Source: Candidatus Microthrix parvicella Bio17-1
GTDB taxonomy: Bacteria; Actinomycetota; Acidimicrobiia; Acidimicrobiales; Microtrichaceae
Length of the DNA: 64,000 bases
NCBI RefSeq assembly: GCF_000299415.1
Contig: NZ_AMPG01000004.1
Coordinates: 62,001-126,000 of the forward strand
Reading direction: 5' to 3'
Shown: one piece after another, positions 7,328-20,910 of the stretch
How the letters are laid out: the number at the start of each line of letters is the position of its first letter
Position numbering within the stretch: the stretch's first letter is position 1
Notes under the pieces: generated by a model
Told to the model about the DNA's origin: nothing
Seen by the model: the letters and a program-made list of their open reading frames with translations, nothing else
Database searches by the model: none
Program-made: the position numbers and the translations under genes

Positions 7328-8758
7328 ATGGAGGATGAAGCAACATCGGTCTGGGAGGCAGTGGCCCGCGGCGTCACCCACCAGGTGTCGAGCGTCGTTT
7401 GGCGCACCACCTTCAGTGAGGTTCGGGCCGTCGACTACGACGGTGCAACGCTCACGATCGTCGCGCCCAGCCTGGTCCTGAGAGATCGCATCGACAATCG
7501 ATTCCGCCCACTTCTCATGGGTGTCATCAGCGACCTCGGCCTCGAGGGCGTTGATCTGGCAGTCGAGGTCGATCCCGACTCCAACCTCGCCGAGCCCCTC
7601 AACAGCGAGCTGAGTCCACTCACCACCACTTCCAGTTCAGGCGCGTCCACTGGCGGCGTCTCCGTTCCGACCACGTCGTCGGATCAGGCCCTGAGCGGCC
7701 TGCACGGGTCCGGCGCCCCCAACAGTGTTCGCTCTGGCGGGCTCAACAACCGCTACACGTTTGCCTCGTTCGTGACCGGCCCGTCCAACCGCTTCGCCCA
7801 GGCGGCGGCGCTTTCCGTCGCCGAGACCCCCGCCCGTTCCTACAACCCGCTGTTCGTGTACGGCTCGGCGGGATTGGGCAAAACCCACTTGTTACAGGCG
7901 ATCGCTCACTACGTCTCGGAGAACTACCCCACCTACCGGGTTCGCTACCTCTCCACCGAGGAGCTGTTGAACGAGTTCGTCGATGCCATCCGCAACAACG
8001 CTCAGCCGGACTTCAAGCGGCGTTACCGCGAGAACGACGTGTTGCTGGTCGACGATATTCAGTTCATGGAGGGCAAGGAGCAACTCCAGGAGGAGTTCTT
8101 CCACACGTTCAACACCCTCTACGAAGCCAACCGTCAGATCGTGCTGAGCTCGGACCGCCCGCCCGATTCCATCGCCACCCTGGAAGACCGCCTTCGCAGC
8201 CGGTTCAAGATGGGGCTGATCACCGACATTCAACCGCCCGACTTTGAAACTCGCCTGGCCATCGTCCGGAAGAAGTCGGAGCAGTCCGAGTTCCCGCTGC
8301 CCGGCGAAGTGCTCGAGTTCATCGTCACCAACATCACCAACAACATCCGTGAACTCGAGGGTGCGCTCAATCGGGTCACCGCCTATGCCAACCTCACCCG
8401 CACCCCGGTCACCATGGACAGCGCCCGGCAGGTGCTGGGCGATCTCTCCGCCGGCGGTGGTCGCATTGTCACCCCCGAGCGCATCCTCGAAGCCACGTCC
8501 GAGTTCTACGGGTTCAGCATCGACGAGTTGAAGTCCAAGAGCCGTCGACGTCCGCTGGTGACGGCTCGACAGGTGGGGATGTACCTGTTTCGGGAGCTCA
8601 CCGAGTTGAGCTACCCCCAGATCGCCAAGATCTATGGGGGCAGGGACCACACCACGGTCATTCACGCCTACGAGAAGATCAAGGCGCTCATGGCCGAGCG
8701 CCCGCAGATCTACCAGGACGTCCAAACGCTGATTCAGCAGATCAAGAACGGCCTGTGA
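7328..8758 (+). CDS. dnaA: chromosomal replication initiator DnaA
   Basis: A 476-residue initiator ATPase. Domain I spans about 1-80, followed by a Ser/Thr/Gly-rich linker (domain II). The AAA+ domain has Walker A GSAGLGKTH at 179-187 and Walker B LLVDDIQFM near 240. The C-terminal DNA-binding domain carries the signature GGRDHTTVIHA. It binds DnaA boxes and opens oriC. The ATG at 7328 is preferred since a GAGGTGAAG stretch lies upstream and the N-terminus then matches family length; an in-frame GTG 15 bp upstream is possible. dnaN follows after 236 bp of origin-like DNA. Confidence 0.97.
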   Translation: MEDEATSVWEAVARGVTHQVSSVVWRTTFSEVRAVDYDGATLTIVAPSLVLRDRIDNRFRPLLMGVISDLGLEGVDLAVEVDPDSNLAEPLNSELSPLTTTSSSGASTGGVSVPTTSSDQALSGLHGSGAPNSVRSGGLNNRYTFASFVTGPSNRFAQAAALSVAETPARSYNPLFVYGSAGLGKTHLLQAIAHYVSENYPTYRVRYLSTEELLNEFVDAIRNNAQPDFKRRYRENDVLLVDDIQFMEGKEQLQEEFFHTFNTLYEANRQIVLSSDRPPDSIATLEDRLRSRFKMGLITDIQPPDFETRLAIVRKKSEQSEFPLPGEVLEFIVTNITNNIRELEGALNRVTAYANLTRTPVTMDSARQVLGDLSAGGGRIVTPERILEATSEFYGFSIDELKSKSRRRPLVTARQVGMYLFRELTELSYPQIAKIYGGRDHTTVIHAYEKIKALMAERPQIYQDVQTLIQQIKNGL

Positions 8759-8994
8759 CACACCTGGGGACACGGCTGTGTGTGAGCCGCTCGATCCTGG
8801 GGACGACACCACCGTTATCCCCACGGGCCGGCTCCCTCGGACCTCGTACCTGGGGATCATCATGGACCACCGGTGGATTCAACTCGTCAGATCCCGCAAG
8901 GGTTTCGGCTAGGTTTTCCACAATCCACAGGCCCTACTACTTCACCACCCTGTAAGTAGTTACATCAAGACGACAGTAGGAGAGTGCACGAACC
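8759..8994. other. probable oriC (dnaA-dnaN intergenic)
   Basis: The 236-bp gap between dnaA and dnaN carries several DnaA-box-like 9-mers: TTATCCCCA at 8815-8823, TTTTCCACA at 8914-8922 and CAATCCACA at 8921-8929. A relatively AT-richer stretch precedes dnaN. In actinobacteria this interval is the usual oriC. No boxes match the consensus perfectly here, while a perfect TTATCCACA lies upstream of gyrB, so the functional origin could be wider. Confidence 0.65.
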
Positions 8995-10089
8995 GTGAAG
9001 TTCCGATGTGAACGTGATGTTCTGGCCGACGCGGTTGGAAGCGCCGGCCGAGCGACTTCAGGCCGCGGCGGTGCCCTGCCGGTATTGGCCGGCCTTCGGC
9101 TCCGCCTCGATGGCGACCACCTGGAGATCACCGGTTCCGACCTCGACCTCACGGTCACCGCCGAGATCGAGGTCGCCGGAGGGGACGACGGGGTGGCGGT
9201 CATTCCCGCTCGTCTGATGGCCGACATCGTTCGTGCGTTGGAACCGGGTGCGGTCAACGTGGAGGTGACCGAGGATCAGGCGACGATCACCGGTGGCCGA
9301 TCGGAGTTCTCGGTCAACGTGATTCCTCCCGAGGAGTACCCGCAGGTTTCCGAGCCCACGGCCGATTCGGTCACGCTGTCGGCCGAGGCGCTTGCAGACG
9401 GACTTCGCCAGGTGGTGCCGGCCGCCTCCAACGATGACAACCGCTTGATACTCACCGGCGTGCAGTTGGCCGCCGAGGGTGATGGGCTTCGTCTCGTGGC
9501 CACCGACAGCTACCGCCTGGCGGTGCGCGACCTGGGCGGTCAGTCCGTGCTGGAGGAGGGCCAGTCGGTGCTGGTGCCGTCGCGAGCGTTGACCGAGGTC
9601 ATCCGGTCGTTGGGTGATGCCGAGGAGGTCACGCTGGTGTTGGGCGCTCAGGACGCCACCTTCAGGATCGGTGGAGTGCGCGTCACCACCCGCTTGATCA
9701 GCGGCGATTTCCCCAACTATCGGGGGCTGATTCCCGAGACTCAGGCCAATACGCTCACCGTCGATCGTCATGCGCTGATCGAGGCGGTGCGCCGCGTGAA
9801 GTTGATGGCCCGCGAGTCCACCCCCATTCGGTTGGAGATGAGCCACAACTCCCTTGAACTGGTGGCGGTGACACAGGACGTTGGGCATGCTTCCGAGCGG
9901 ATGGACGTGACTTTTGAGGGTGAAGGCCTGACCATCGCGTTCAATCCCGACTACCTGCTCGATGGGCTTGATGCAGCACGGGGCGAGGAGGTGCGTGTGG
10001 AGACCATCGGCGACAACAAGCCGGCCGTACTGCGCGGCTCCGACGCTGACGACTTCCTGTACCTGCTGATGCCGGTACGAGTTTCGTAG
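8995..10089 (+). CDS. dnaN: DNA polymerase III sliding clamp (beta subunit)
   Basis: A 364-residue beta clamp that tethers polymerase III to DNA. It starts with GTG at 8995 (MKFRCERDVL) after GGAGAG and contains three similar clamp folds of about 120 residues. The C-terminal end YLLMPVRVS matches the family's conserved YLLMPVR tail. Length and position between dnaA and recF are typical. Confidence 0.97.
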   Translation: MKFRCERDVLADAVGSAGRATSGRGGALPVLAGLRLRLDGDHLEITGSDLDLTVTAEIEVAGGDDGVAVIPARLMADIVRALEPGAVNVEVTEDQATITGGRSEFSVNVIPPEEYPQVSEPTADSVTLSAEALADGLRQVVPAASNDDNRLILTGVQLAAEGDGLRLVATDSYRLAVRDLGGQSVLEEGQSVLVPSRALTEVIRSLGDAEEVTLVLGAQDATFRIGGVRVTTRLISGDFPNYRGLIPETQANTLTVDRHALIEAVRRVKLMARESTPIRLEMSHNSLELVAVTQDVGHASERMDVTFEGEGLTIAFNPDYLLDGLDAARGEEVRVETIGDNKPAVLRGSDADDFLYLLMPVRVS

Positions 10090-10105
10090 CGGGCCGCACC
10101 AAACC

Positions 10106-11217
10106 ATGTTTCTGCGACGGTTGGAGTTGCGGCAGTTCCGCTCCTACGAGAAGTTGTCGCTGGAACTGCCGGTGGGCTTGACGGCCCTGATCGGTCCCAA
10201 CGGCATCGGCAAGACCAACCTTGTTGAGGCGGTGGCCTGGCCACTGCTGTTGACGAGTGTTCGCGGCGTTCCCAATGAGGCGTTGGTGCGGCGAGGTGCC
10301 GAGGCGGCCGTGGTGAGGGCCGAGTTCGAGGAGCCGTCGCCCGACGGTGAGTGGCAGGGCGTGGGCGAGGCTCGGCGGGCGTTGATCGAATCAGAGATCT
10401 CCACCCGTGGACGAGGGCGGGTGCTGTTGAACCGCCAGGCTGGTGCCCGTCGTCGTGACGTGGCCGAGGTGGGGCGGGTCACGGTGTTCTCGCCCGACGA
10501 CCTGGTGCTGATCAAAGGATCGCCTTCGGATCGCCGACGCCTGCTCGATGATGCGCTGGTGGCTCGTGATCCTCGGCTGGATTCGGTTCGATCCGACTAC
10601 GAGAAGGTGCTTCGACAACGAAATGCGTTGCTGCGTCAAACCAGAGGTGGGCTCGATCAATCGGCCGAACTCACCCTGGAGGTGTGGAATCGTCAGCTCT
10701 CCGAGCGAGGTGACCGGTTGGGCACCGAACGTGCGGCGCTGGTCGAGGAGTTGTCGCCACTGGTGAGTGCTGCCTACGAGGAATTGGCAGGAGCGAAGTG
10801 CGAGGTGGTGCTGACCTACGATGCCCCGTGGCGAGACACCGGGTTGGCGGCTGCCTTGAACGACGCACGACGCGAGGAGTTGCGACGCGGCGTCACCATG
10901 GTGGGGCCGCATCGTGACGAGTTGGTTGTCAGCCTCGACGGGATGGCGGCCCGCACCCATGCGTCTCAGGGCGAGCAACGCAGCCTGGCGTTGTCGCTGC
11001 GGCTGGCAGTACACCGTCTCCTGACGGACCGCTTTGGTGCGCCGCCGCTCCTGGTGCTTGACGATGTCTTGTCGGAACTCGATGCGCAGCGGCGCTCGGC
11101 CTTGTTGCGCGCCGTTCCAAGCGGGCAGACGCTGTTGACCACTGCCGCCGAGCTTCCAACGGAGATTGACCCCTCCGCCGTGCTCGAGGTGACCGAACCC
11201 GGATCGGTGAGGTGGCG

Positions 11218-11221
<4 letters not shown>
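10106..11221 (+). CDS. recF: DNA replication and repair protein RecF
   Basis: A 371-residue SMC-like ATPase for recombinational gap repair and RecA loading with RecOR. Walker A GPNGIGKT is at 30-37, the ABC-type signature ASQGEQRS lies near residue 290, and Walker B LLVLDDVLSELD near 315. The N-terminus LRRLELRQFRSY is characteristic. It begins 16 bp after dnaN and overlaps the DUF721 gene by ATGA, so dnaN-recF-DUF721 are probably co-transcribed. Confidence 0.96.
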
Positions 11222-13724
<2,503 letters not shown>

Positions 13725-13738
13725 TCGGAGCCTGAGCC

Positions 13739-16318
<2,580 letters not shown>

Positions 16319-16370
16319 CCCCCGGGGCGCGGTGTCCATGGCCGGCGCTGTTTGGTGCCTTCACCCTGGG

Positions 16371-16751
16371 ATGATGCGTCGGAACGAGCGTGGCTCGGTG
16401 GTGTGGTGGGTGGTTGGGATGATGGGCTGTGTGCTGTTGCTCTTGACCGCCCTTGGGGTCTTGGCACAACGGTCACTCCGAATCGCGCAGGCCCAGGCGG
16501 TCGCCGACCTGTCCGCCTTGGCGGCCGTCGGGTCGGCCGAGGCCGGCCGCCAGGCGGGCACTGTCGGGTCGGCACCAGGCGCGGCACAAGAGGTGAGTGC
16601 CCGCAACGGATGGGTGCTGACATCGGTGACCAGCTCGGAACTTGCGCTGGGTGGTCGATTGTGGCGGGTGCGTATCAGCGGCGATGGGGTCTCGGCCGTC
16701 GCCGCGGCCCGGCCCGACCCCGTTCACCGCGACTTGGCTGCGGGGCCCTAG
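16371..16751 (+). CDS. TadE/G-like small membrane protein
   Basis: A 126-residue protein beginning [19 protein letters not shown]. One N-terminal transmembrane helix is preceded by a short basic, RGS-containing leader, then an Ala-rich region ([20 protein letters not shown]) typical of TadE/TadG-like pilus-assembly and Rv3655c-type helicase/secretion-neighbourhood proteins. The usual tad gene neighbours are absent here; an orphan prepilin peptidase lies 11 kb away. The start is the first of two tandem ATGs. A role in pilus or secretion is inference. Confidence 0.6.
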   Translation: MMRRNERGSVVWWVVGMMGCVLLLLTALGVLAQRSLRIAQAQAVADLSALAAVGSAEAGRQAGTVGSAPGAAQEVSARNGWVLTSVTSSELALGGRLWRVRISGDGVSAVAAARPDPVHRDLAAGP

Positions 16752-16761
16752 ACTCACCGGA

Positions 16762-17664
16762 ATGGCACAACCGGATGCGGGCAAACGGATTCCAGGTCCT
16801 CGCACGGCGGTGGTGCCGGCGCCCGTGCCCGGTACCGACTCGACACCCAAAGAAGCTCGGTGGCAGCGCGAGGACGTTGCCGGGTCCTCGAAACCGGCGG
16901 CCAAGCAACCGGCGGCCAAGAAGCCGAAAGCCGAGCAACCGGCAGCCAAGAAGCCACCAGTGACGGTGGCCAAGAGGCCGGCGGCCACACAAGGTGACTC
17001 GACCACGCCCGCAGTCGAAACGACCAAGCCCAAGAATGACCCCGCGCCGCCGGCGAAACCCGTCGAAGAACCGCCGTCGACAACCCCGGTCACAGGTTCC
17101 AAGTCTTCGGCTCCTGTCGTACCTGCAACCCAAGCCGCTCCGGTGGTCGAGTCACCGGAAACTCAGCGCGTGGTGGCGGGTCCCCCCGCAACGAGTGTCC
17201 AACCTGCTGTTGAGACGAGCAACTCCACCGGTGACGGCTCCGACGGCGACTCGGCGATGGTCGAGTCCCGCAGCGGTTTTGGTCGTCGGGAACGGTTCCG
17301 GGCGCGGCGGGTTCGTCGACTGGTCCGTCACGTCGACCCGTGGTCGGTTTTCAAGCTCACGCTGGTGCTCAACGTGTGCATGTGGTTCATATTTTTGGTT
17401 GCCGGTGTCACGATGTGGTCGGTGGCACGATCATCGGGCACGATCGAAAACCTAGAGAAGTTCGTGGCGCAATCGTTCAGCCTCACCGCCGTCACCATCG
17501 ACGCCGATCTGCTTTTTCGTGTGTTCTCGCTGATCGGTCTGATCATCACGTTGGCACTGACCGGTGCGGCGGTCATCGGATCGATCTTGTTCAACCTCAT
17601 CTCCGACCTCATTGGCGGCGTCTGGGTGTCGGTTATCGAGGAGGAGTCGGCGGAGCCGGTCTAA
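16762..17664 (+). CDS. DUF3566 transmembrane protein
   Basis: A 300-residue protein. Residues 1-185 form a low-complexity Lys/Pro/Ala/Thr-rich tail with repeated PAAKKP-like units. The C-terminal DUF3566 domain follows: an Arg-rich block ([18 protein letters not shown]), a helix near 200-225 and a second near 258-285. This family sits just after gyrA in most actinobacteria (the Rv0007 position), so synteny supports the call. Its function is not established to my knowledge. The start ATG at 16762 is 10 bp after the preceding gene. Confidence 0.85.
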   Translation: MAQPDAGKRIPGPRTAVVPAPVPGTDSTPKEARWQREDVAGSSKPAAKQPAAKKPKAEQPAAKKPPVTVAKRPAATQGDSTTPAVETTKPKNDPAPPAKPVEEPPSTTPVTGSKSSAPVVPATQAAPVVESPETQRVVAGPPATSVQPAVETSNSTGDGSDGDSAMVESRSGFGRRERFRARRVRRLVRHVDPWSVFKLTLVLNVCMWFIFLVAGVTMWSVARSSGTIENLEKFVAQSFSLTAVTIDADLLFRVFSLIGLIITLALTGAAVIGSILFNLISDLIGGVWVSVIEEESAEPV

Positions 17665-17711
17665 CCCGTTCGCTCGACAGCACACCCGGCGGCTAACTTG
17701 ATGCACAACCC

Positions 17712-17785
<74 letters not shown>

Positions 17786-17803
17786 CAGAAAGCGGAGGAG
17801 TCC

Positions 17804-17941
17804 ATGAGAGCGCTGCGCCGAGGTGCCTTTGCCATGGCTGTCGCCGGTTTCGTCACCGCTGTGCTCCGACTGCGTGGCAATGGAGGCCTACCACCTCAAG
17901 AAGGGGGCTGGCACGAGCTGACGGGGCCCGAGTACCGGTGA
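17804..17941 (+). CDS. very small protein downstream of tRNA-Ile (DLW-39-like?)
   Basis: A 45-residue protein starting MRALRRGAFAMAVAGFV, with a good ribosome site (GGAGGAG) 3 bp before the ATG. It has a basic N-terminus, one short hydrophobic helix and a C-terminal acidic/aromatic end (GGWHELTGPEYR). Actinobacteria often carry a 35-45-residue protein of the DLW-39 type right after the tRNA-Ile/Ala genes, and size, position and the W-x-x-LT ending resemble that. Its stop overlaps the next gene's GTG start (GTGA). Confidence 0.55.
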   Translation: MRALRRGAFAMAVAGFVTAVLRLRGNGGLPPQEGGWHELTGPEYR

Positions 17942-18912
17942 TCGTCGAGCTCGTCGGGTTGGGTGCTGTCGGACGGCGGTTGCTGAGCGAATTGTTGTCG
18001 ACCCGCTCCGTCGAGTTGGTGCGGGTTCGAAGTCGACGAGTTGATGTGGCGGCAGCTCAGGTGGGTGGCCTGGCCCGAGTGGAGGTGGTCGGTGAGGGCC
18101 GACGCGTCGACGCCGACTGGATGGCGGTCACCACCGAGGCGGGTGCACAGCGTTCAGCACTTCGCTTGGCCGCGGATGCCGGTATCCCGGCAGTTTCGGT
18201 GTGCGACGACCCCGACTTGGTGACCGAACTCTTGGAGGGTTGGGCGGCGCCGGTGGTGGTCGGAGCCACGTTTTCGCCCGGTTTGACCGATGTGATGGCT
18301 GTGCACGCCGCAGGCCTGCTCGACGAGGTCACAGAGTTGCACGTGGCTCGCCACCTCTCAGGAAGTCGCTCCTGTGCGGAGGCGAGGGCGCGGGCGCTGA
18401 AGCGAGAAGGTCGGGACTGGCGTGATGGCGCCTGGCTGGAGCGTGCTGCCGGTTCGGGGCGTGAACTGTGGTTCTTTCCCTCCCCCGTGGACGGTCAGGA
18501 TACGTATCGGGCCGATTTGGCCGAGGTGCACACACTTCGGGCCGCCCACCCGGAGGTCGCTCGTCTGAGTGCCCGCATCTCGATGAATCGGCGGGAGCGC
18601 CTGCCGGTGATGGTGGGCCTGCCGCCCTTTCCAAGCCCGCAGAAGCCGGCTGGTGTTGGAGCGGCGGTGGTCGAGGCCAGGGGACGACAGGGCACCTCGA
18701 CCGCAAGCGTGGTTTTGGGCGTGGTGGATCGAATTGAGGCGGCGACGGCGGCGTTGGCAGCAACCTGCGGAGAGCTGTTGGTGTCCGGCGGTGCTGAACG
18801 ACGGTCGTGTGCAATCACAGCCGGTCAGGTGGCGCCCTCGGTCAGCATGTTGAAGGTGCTTGCCCGACGGGGCGTGACCATCGCCCGGTTCGGTCAATTG
18901 GACGTCGATTGA
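17938..18912 (+). CDS. saccharopine-dehydrogenase-like NAD(P)-binding oxidoreductase
   Basis: A 324-residue protein with an N-terminal Rossmann fold (VELVGLGAVGRRLLSEL, a GxGxxG dinucleotide motif at 7-12). It is followed by the typical beta-alpha pattern (DADWMAVTTEAG, GIPAVSVCDDPD) and a saccharopine-dehydrogenase-type catalytic half with FSPGLTDVMAVHAA. The substrate cannot be deduced. The GTG start overlaps the upstream small gene by 4 bp, suggesting co-translation. Confidence 0.7.
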   Translation: MIVELVGLGAVGRRLLSELLSTRSVELVRVRSRRVDVAAAQVGGLARVEVVGEGRRVDADWMAVTTEAGAQRSALRLAADAGIPAVSVCDDPDLVTELLEGWAAPVVVGATFSPGLTDVMAVHAAGLLDEVTELHVARHLSGSRSCAEARARALKREGRDWRDGAWLERAAGSGRELWFFPSPVDGQDTYRADLAEVHTLRAAHPEVARLSARISMNRRERLPVMVGLPPFPSPQKPAGVGAAVVEARGRQGTSTASVVLGVVDRIEAATAALAATCGELLVSGGAERRSCAITAGQVAPSVSMLKVLARRGVTIARFGQLDVD

Positions 18913-19142
18913 GTTCGCTCATGCGGATTGGTTCACCCCGATCGACGAATCCGTCGGCCGGCAATGCCGCTGGGGTGGACGCATGATCTCAACCACTGAC
19001 GCCCACCCCACCGACGAGATCGCCAGCCTCGTCAACGCAGCCCAACCCCACGCCACCAGCTGCTCGAACTGAACCTGCAGCCTCGACGGCAGCGGAGCGC
19101 GCGGCTCTTGCCAACGACACCGACCCTTCCGTCGATCTTTCC
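18913..19142. other. junction region with a 29-codon orphan ORF
   Basis: No complete gene is seen. An ATG at 18983 opens a 29-codon frame (MISTTDAHPTDEIASLVNAA...) that reads like the N-terminus of a protein but stops at 19072. In a different frame, protein-like sequence continuous with the gene starting at 19143 extends upstream to about 19070 (EPAASTAAERAALANDTDPS) but has no start codon. The layout suggests a recombination or deletion junction. Confidence 0.45.
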
Positions 19143-19652
19143 TTGGAGGTGACTCCCGATGGAATCGTCGCTGACGATGAATCCCAGACCATTGAAATCT
19201 CCGCCGACCCCGCTGAGGGCATTTCCATCGCGTCCGACGAGGCCGCAGAGGTCACCCTTGGTATTCCCGGCAGATCCACTGCCGACGGCGTGAAAATCGG
19301 CGACAGCCTCGTTTACCAAGACGCTGTTACCGATTCAACGGTCGTTGCGCGACCGACTGAAGACGGGGCACAAGCTCTCATTGTGCTTGACAGCCCCGCT
19401 GCTCCCTCTCGATTCGTATTTCCGATCGAGGTGGCCGGCAGTCCTGTCGAACTACGTGCCGGCAGCGATGGTTCGGTGGAGATTTTTGCGCAGGGGAGTA
19501 CGTTCGGAACCCGAGGCGCAGCCTGCGCTGTCTACGCTGCCGCCATCGTCTATCAAGCCAACCGGGCCAGTAATCGGGGCATGTGTCTCAAGTTGAAGTA
19601 CCCGAGATTCGGTCCGAAGGGCTACGTGCCGGACATCTACAAGAGCGGGTAG
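19143..19652 (+). CDS. putative secreted actinobacterial protein lacking its N-terminus
   Basis: A 169-residue frame from a TTG at 19143. The first 115 residues are beta-rich and acidic (EVTPDGIVADDESQTIEIS, then DGVKIGDSLVY and DGAQALIVLDSPAAPSRFVF). This resembles the body of a family of exported actinobacterial proteins that normally start with a signal peptide. The last 45 residues differ: a hydrophobic Ala/Cys stretch (GAACAVYAAAIVYQANRA) and a basic, aromatic tail (CLKLKYPRFGPKGYVPD). The coding-like sequence continues upstream with no start or signal peptide, so the gene is probably 5'-truncated. A two-helix membrane protein follows 10 bp later; a toxin-immunity relation is conceivable but unproven. 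Confidence 0.5.
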   Translation: MEVTPDGIVADDESQTIEISADPAEGISIASDEAAEVTLGIPGRSTADGVKIGDSLVYQDAVTDSTVVARPTEDGAQALIVLDSPAAPSRFVFPIEVAGSPVELRAGSDGSVEIFAQGSTFGTRGAACAVYAAAIVYQANRASNRGMCLKLKYPRFGPKGYVPDIYKSG

Positions 19653-19662
19653 TGTCGCTGAC

Positions 19663-19878
19663 ATGCGTTTGCTCACGCTCCGAGAGATTAAGGAGTTCAC
19701 ATACTCGAATCTCCGAGGGTTGGCTGCGGGATTGATCGTTCTACTCGTAGCAGGGTTGATCTTGGGGTCATGGCTTCACTATCAGTTCGGCGAGGGTTGG
19801 GCAGCTGCAGCGGTTGTCTCGCTGATCCCTATCCACTATTTTTGGGTTTGCCATCAGGCTGGCCAATTCGAGCGATAA
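19663..19878 (+). CDS. small two-helix membrane protein
   Basis: A 71-residue protein with two hydrophobic segments, about 18-36 (LRGLAAGLIVLLVAGLILG) and 46-62 (WAAAAVVSLIPIHYFWV), and short charged ends. It starts with ATG 10 bp after the upstream gene and has no recognisable family. Size, topology and tight coupling would fit an immunity or accessory protein for the upstream secreted protein, which is speculation. Confidence 0.5.
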   Translation: MRLLTLREIKEFTYSNLRGLAAGLIVLLVAGLILGSWLHYQFGEGWAAAAVVSLIPIHYFWVCHQAGQFER

Positions 19879-19996
19879 CCGAACGAGACACCCAGGGCTG
19901 TAGGGGCCAAGCAGCGGTCTGGATTTGGGCTGGTTGACGGTGTGCCCAGGCGGTGTGTTCGTTGTGGGGGGTGCCGGTTCGGTGGCCGCGGTGGAG

Positions 19997-20587
19997 TTAG
20001 CCGACGAGCCAGTTGCCGAGCGCTCTGAGTGCTTGGTGGTGGAGGTCACCAGCGGCTCTGTGCTGGCGTGCAGCGAGCAGAATACCCATTGGTCGATGGC
20101 GTCGTAGAGGCGCCGGTTGCGGACATGGCGGGCGAGCACGGCGTGCTTCTTGCCAGAGGCGATGGTGGCGTTGAGTCCGGCGATGACCTCGACCAATGCT
20201 TTCGTTGTTGCAGCGAACGCTGCGGCGACCGCTGGCGGGGCGGCGAGCTGAGGGGACCGCAACGCGGTTTGGCTTTCGGCAGCACGCCCGTCGAGGTTCC
20301 GTTGGCGTCCGCCGCACTTCAACGCGGAGCGGGTCTGGGAGATCGACAATTGTCGGGCCTGGTCGGGGTGTTGCGCTTTGGTGAGCACTGCGACTGCGTC
20401 GCGGCCAGCGCGTTTGTCGTACGTGACCAGTGCGGCGGGGAAAGACTCGCGGAGATCGTTGGCGAGCCGGTTGGCGTGCTTTGAGACCCTCAGGAAACCG
20501 TTTCGCAGCGGGTCTGTCGCCGGCGTCGTTCATCAGATGGACTTCGTGATGGGTTTCGGCCCAGTCACCGCCCACGAAAATGGTCAT
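19997..20587 (-). pseudogene. IS110-family transposase remnant
   Basis: The minus strand carries recognisable IS110 transposase pieces in two frames. The N-terminus MTIFVGGDWAETHHEVHL contains the first catalytic Asp of the DEDD/RuvC-like domain. After a frameshift comes HANRLANDLRESFPAALV and on through AVAVLTKAQHPDQARQL, then a helical part (AFAATTKALVEVIAGLN) and RNRRLYDAIDQW. Back in the first frame are the family's C-terminal RAAGDLHHQALRALG residues. The middle catalytic half (the usual LPGxG region) is missing, so the gene has at least two frameshifts and an internal deletion and is inactive. Element ends could not be defined. Confidence 0.85.
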
Positions 20588-20910
20588 CGTGTGCCTCCTC
20601 GGATCGGTTCCACATGTGAGCCGGCGGGCTTCCCGAGCGGCGACCTAATGGACCAGTGCTCTACGGACGACAGCCCATCAGCGCTTGCTGGGCAACCCGA
20701 ACCTGCCGACCGGGGCACGAGCTAGCCGTAGGAATCCCGGAGGGCTCCAGGCCAAACAAGTGTCATGGACCAGCGGCTCGAATCCAGACTCTCAAGAACC
20801 CAGCAACCCCATTGGGTAATTCAACTCATTACGCAGGTTGTGGTTCAGGTTCTACGTGGAGTGTCCGACACATCGGGTGCGAGTTCGGTTCGACATCCCA
20901 GGAGCGCAGT
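20588..20910. other. intergenic region before the sigma factor gene
   Basis: I see no gene in these 323 bases. The composition is less GC-biased than the neighbours and may include the rest of the decayed insertion element and the promoter of the downstream sigma gene. No clear promoter or hairpin could be picked out. Confidence 0.5.

Noticed and set aside
17674-17699. Possible promoter (TCGACA and TAACTT) before tRNA-Ile
   Set aside because: The spacing is only 14 bp, too short for a convincing sigma-70-type promoter.
17786-17803. Expected tRNA-Ala after tRNA-Ile
   Set aside because: The 18 bases to the next start hold no tRNA, and nothing tRNA-like was seen nearby.
20656-20910. A longer N-terminus for the sigma factor
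   Set aside because: The upstream in-frame sequence has no sigma-like pattern, and a good ribosome site precedes the GTG at 20911.
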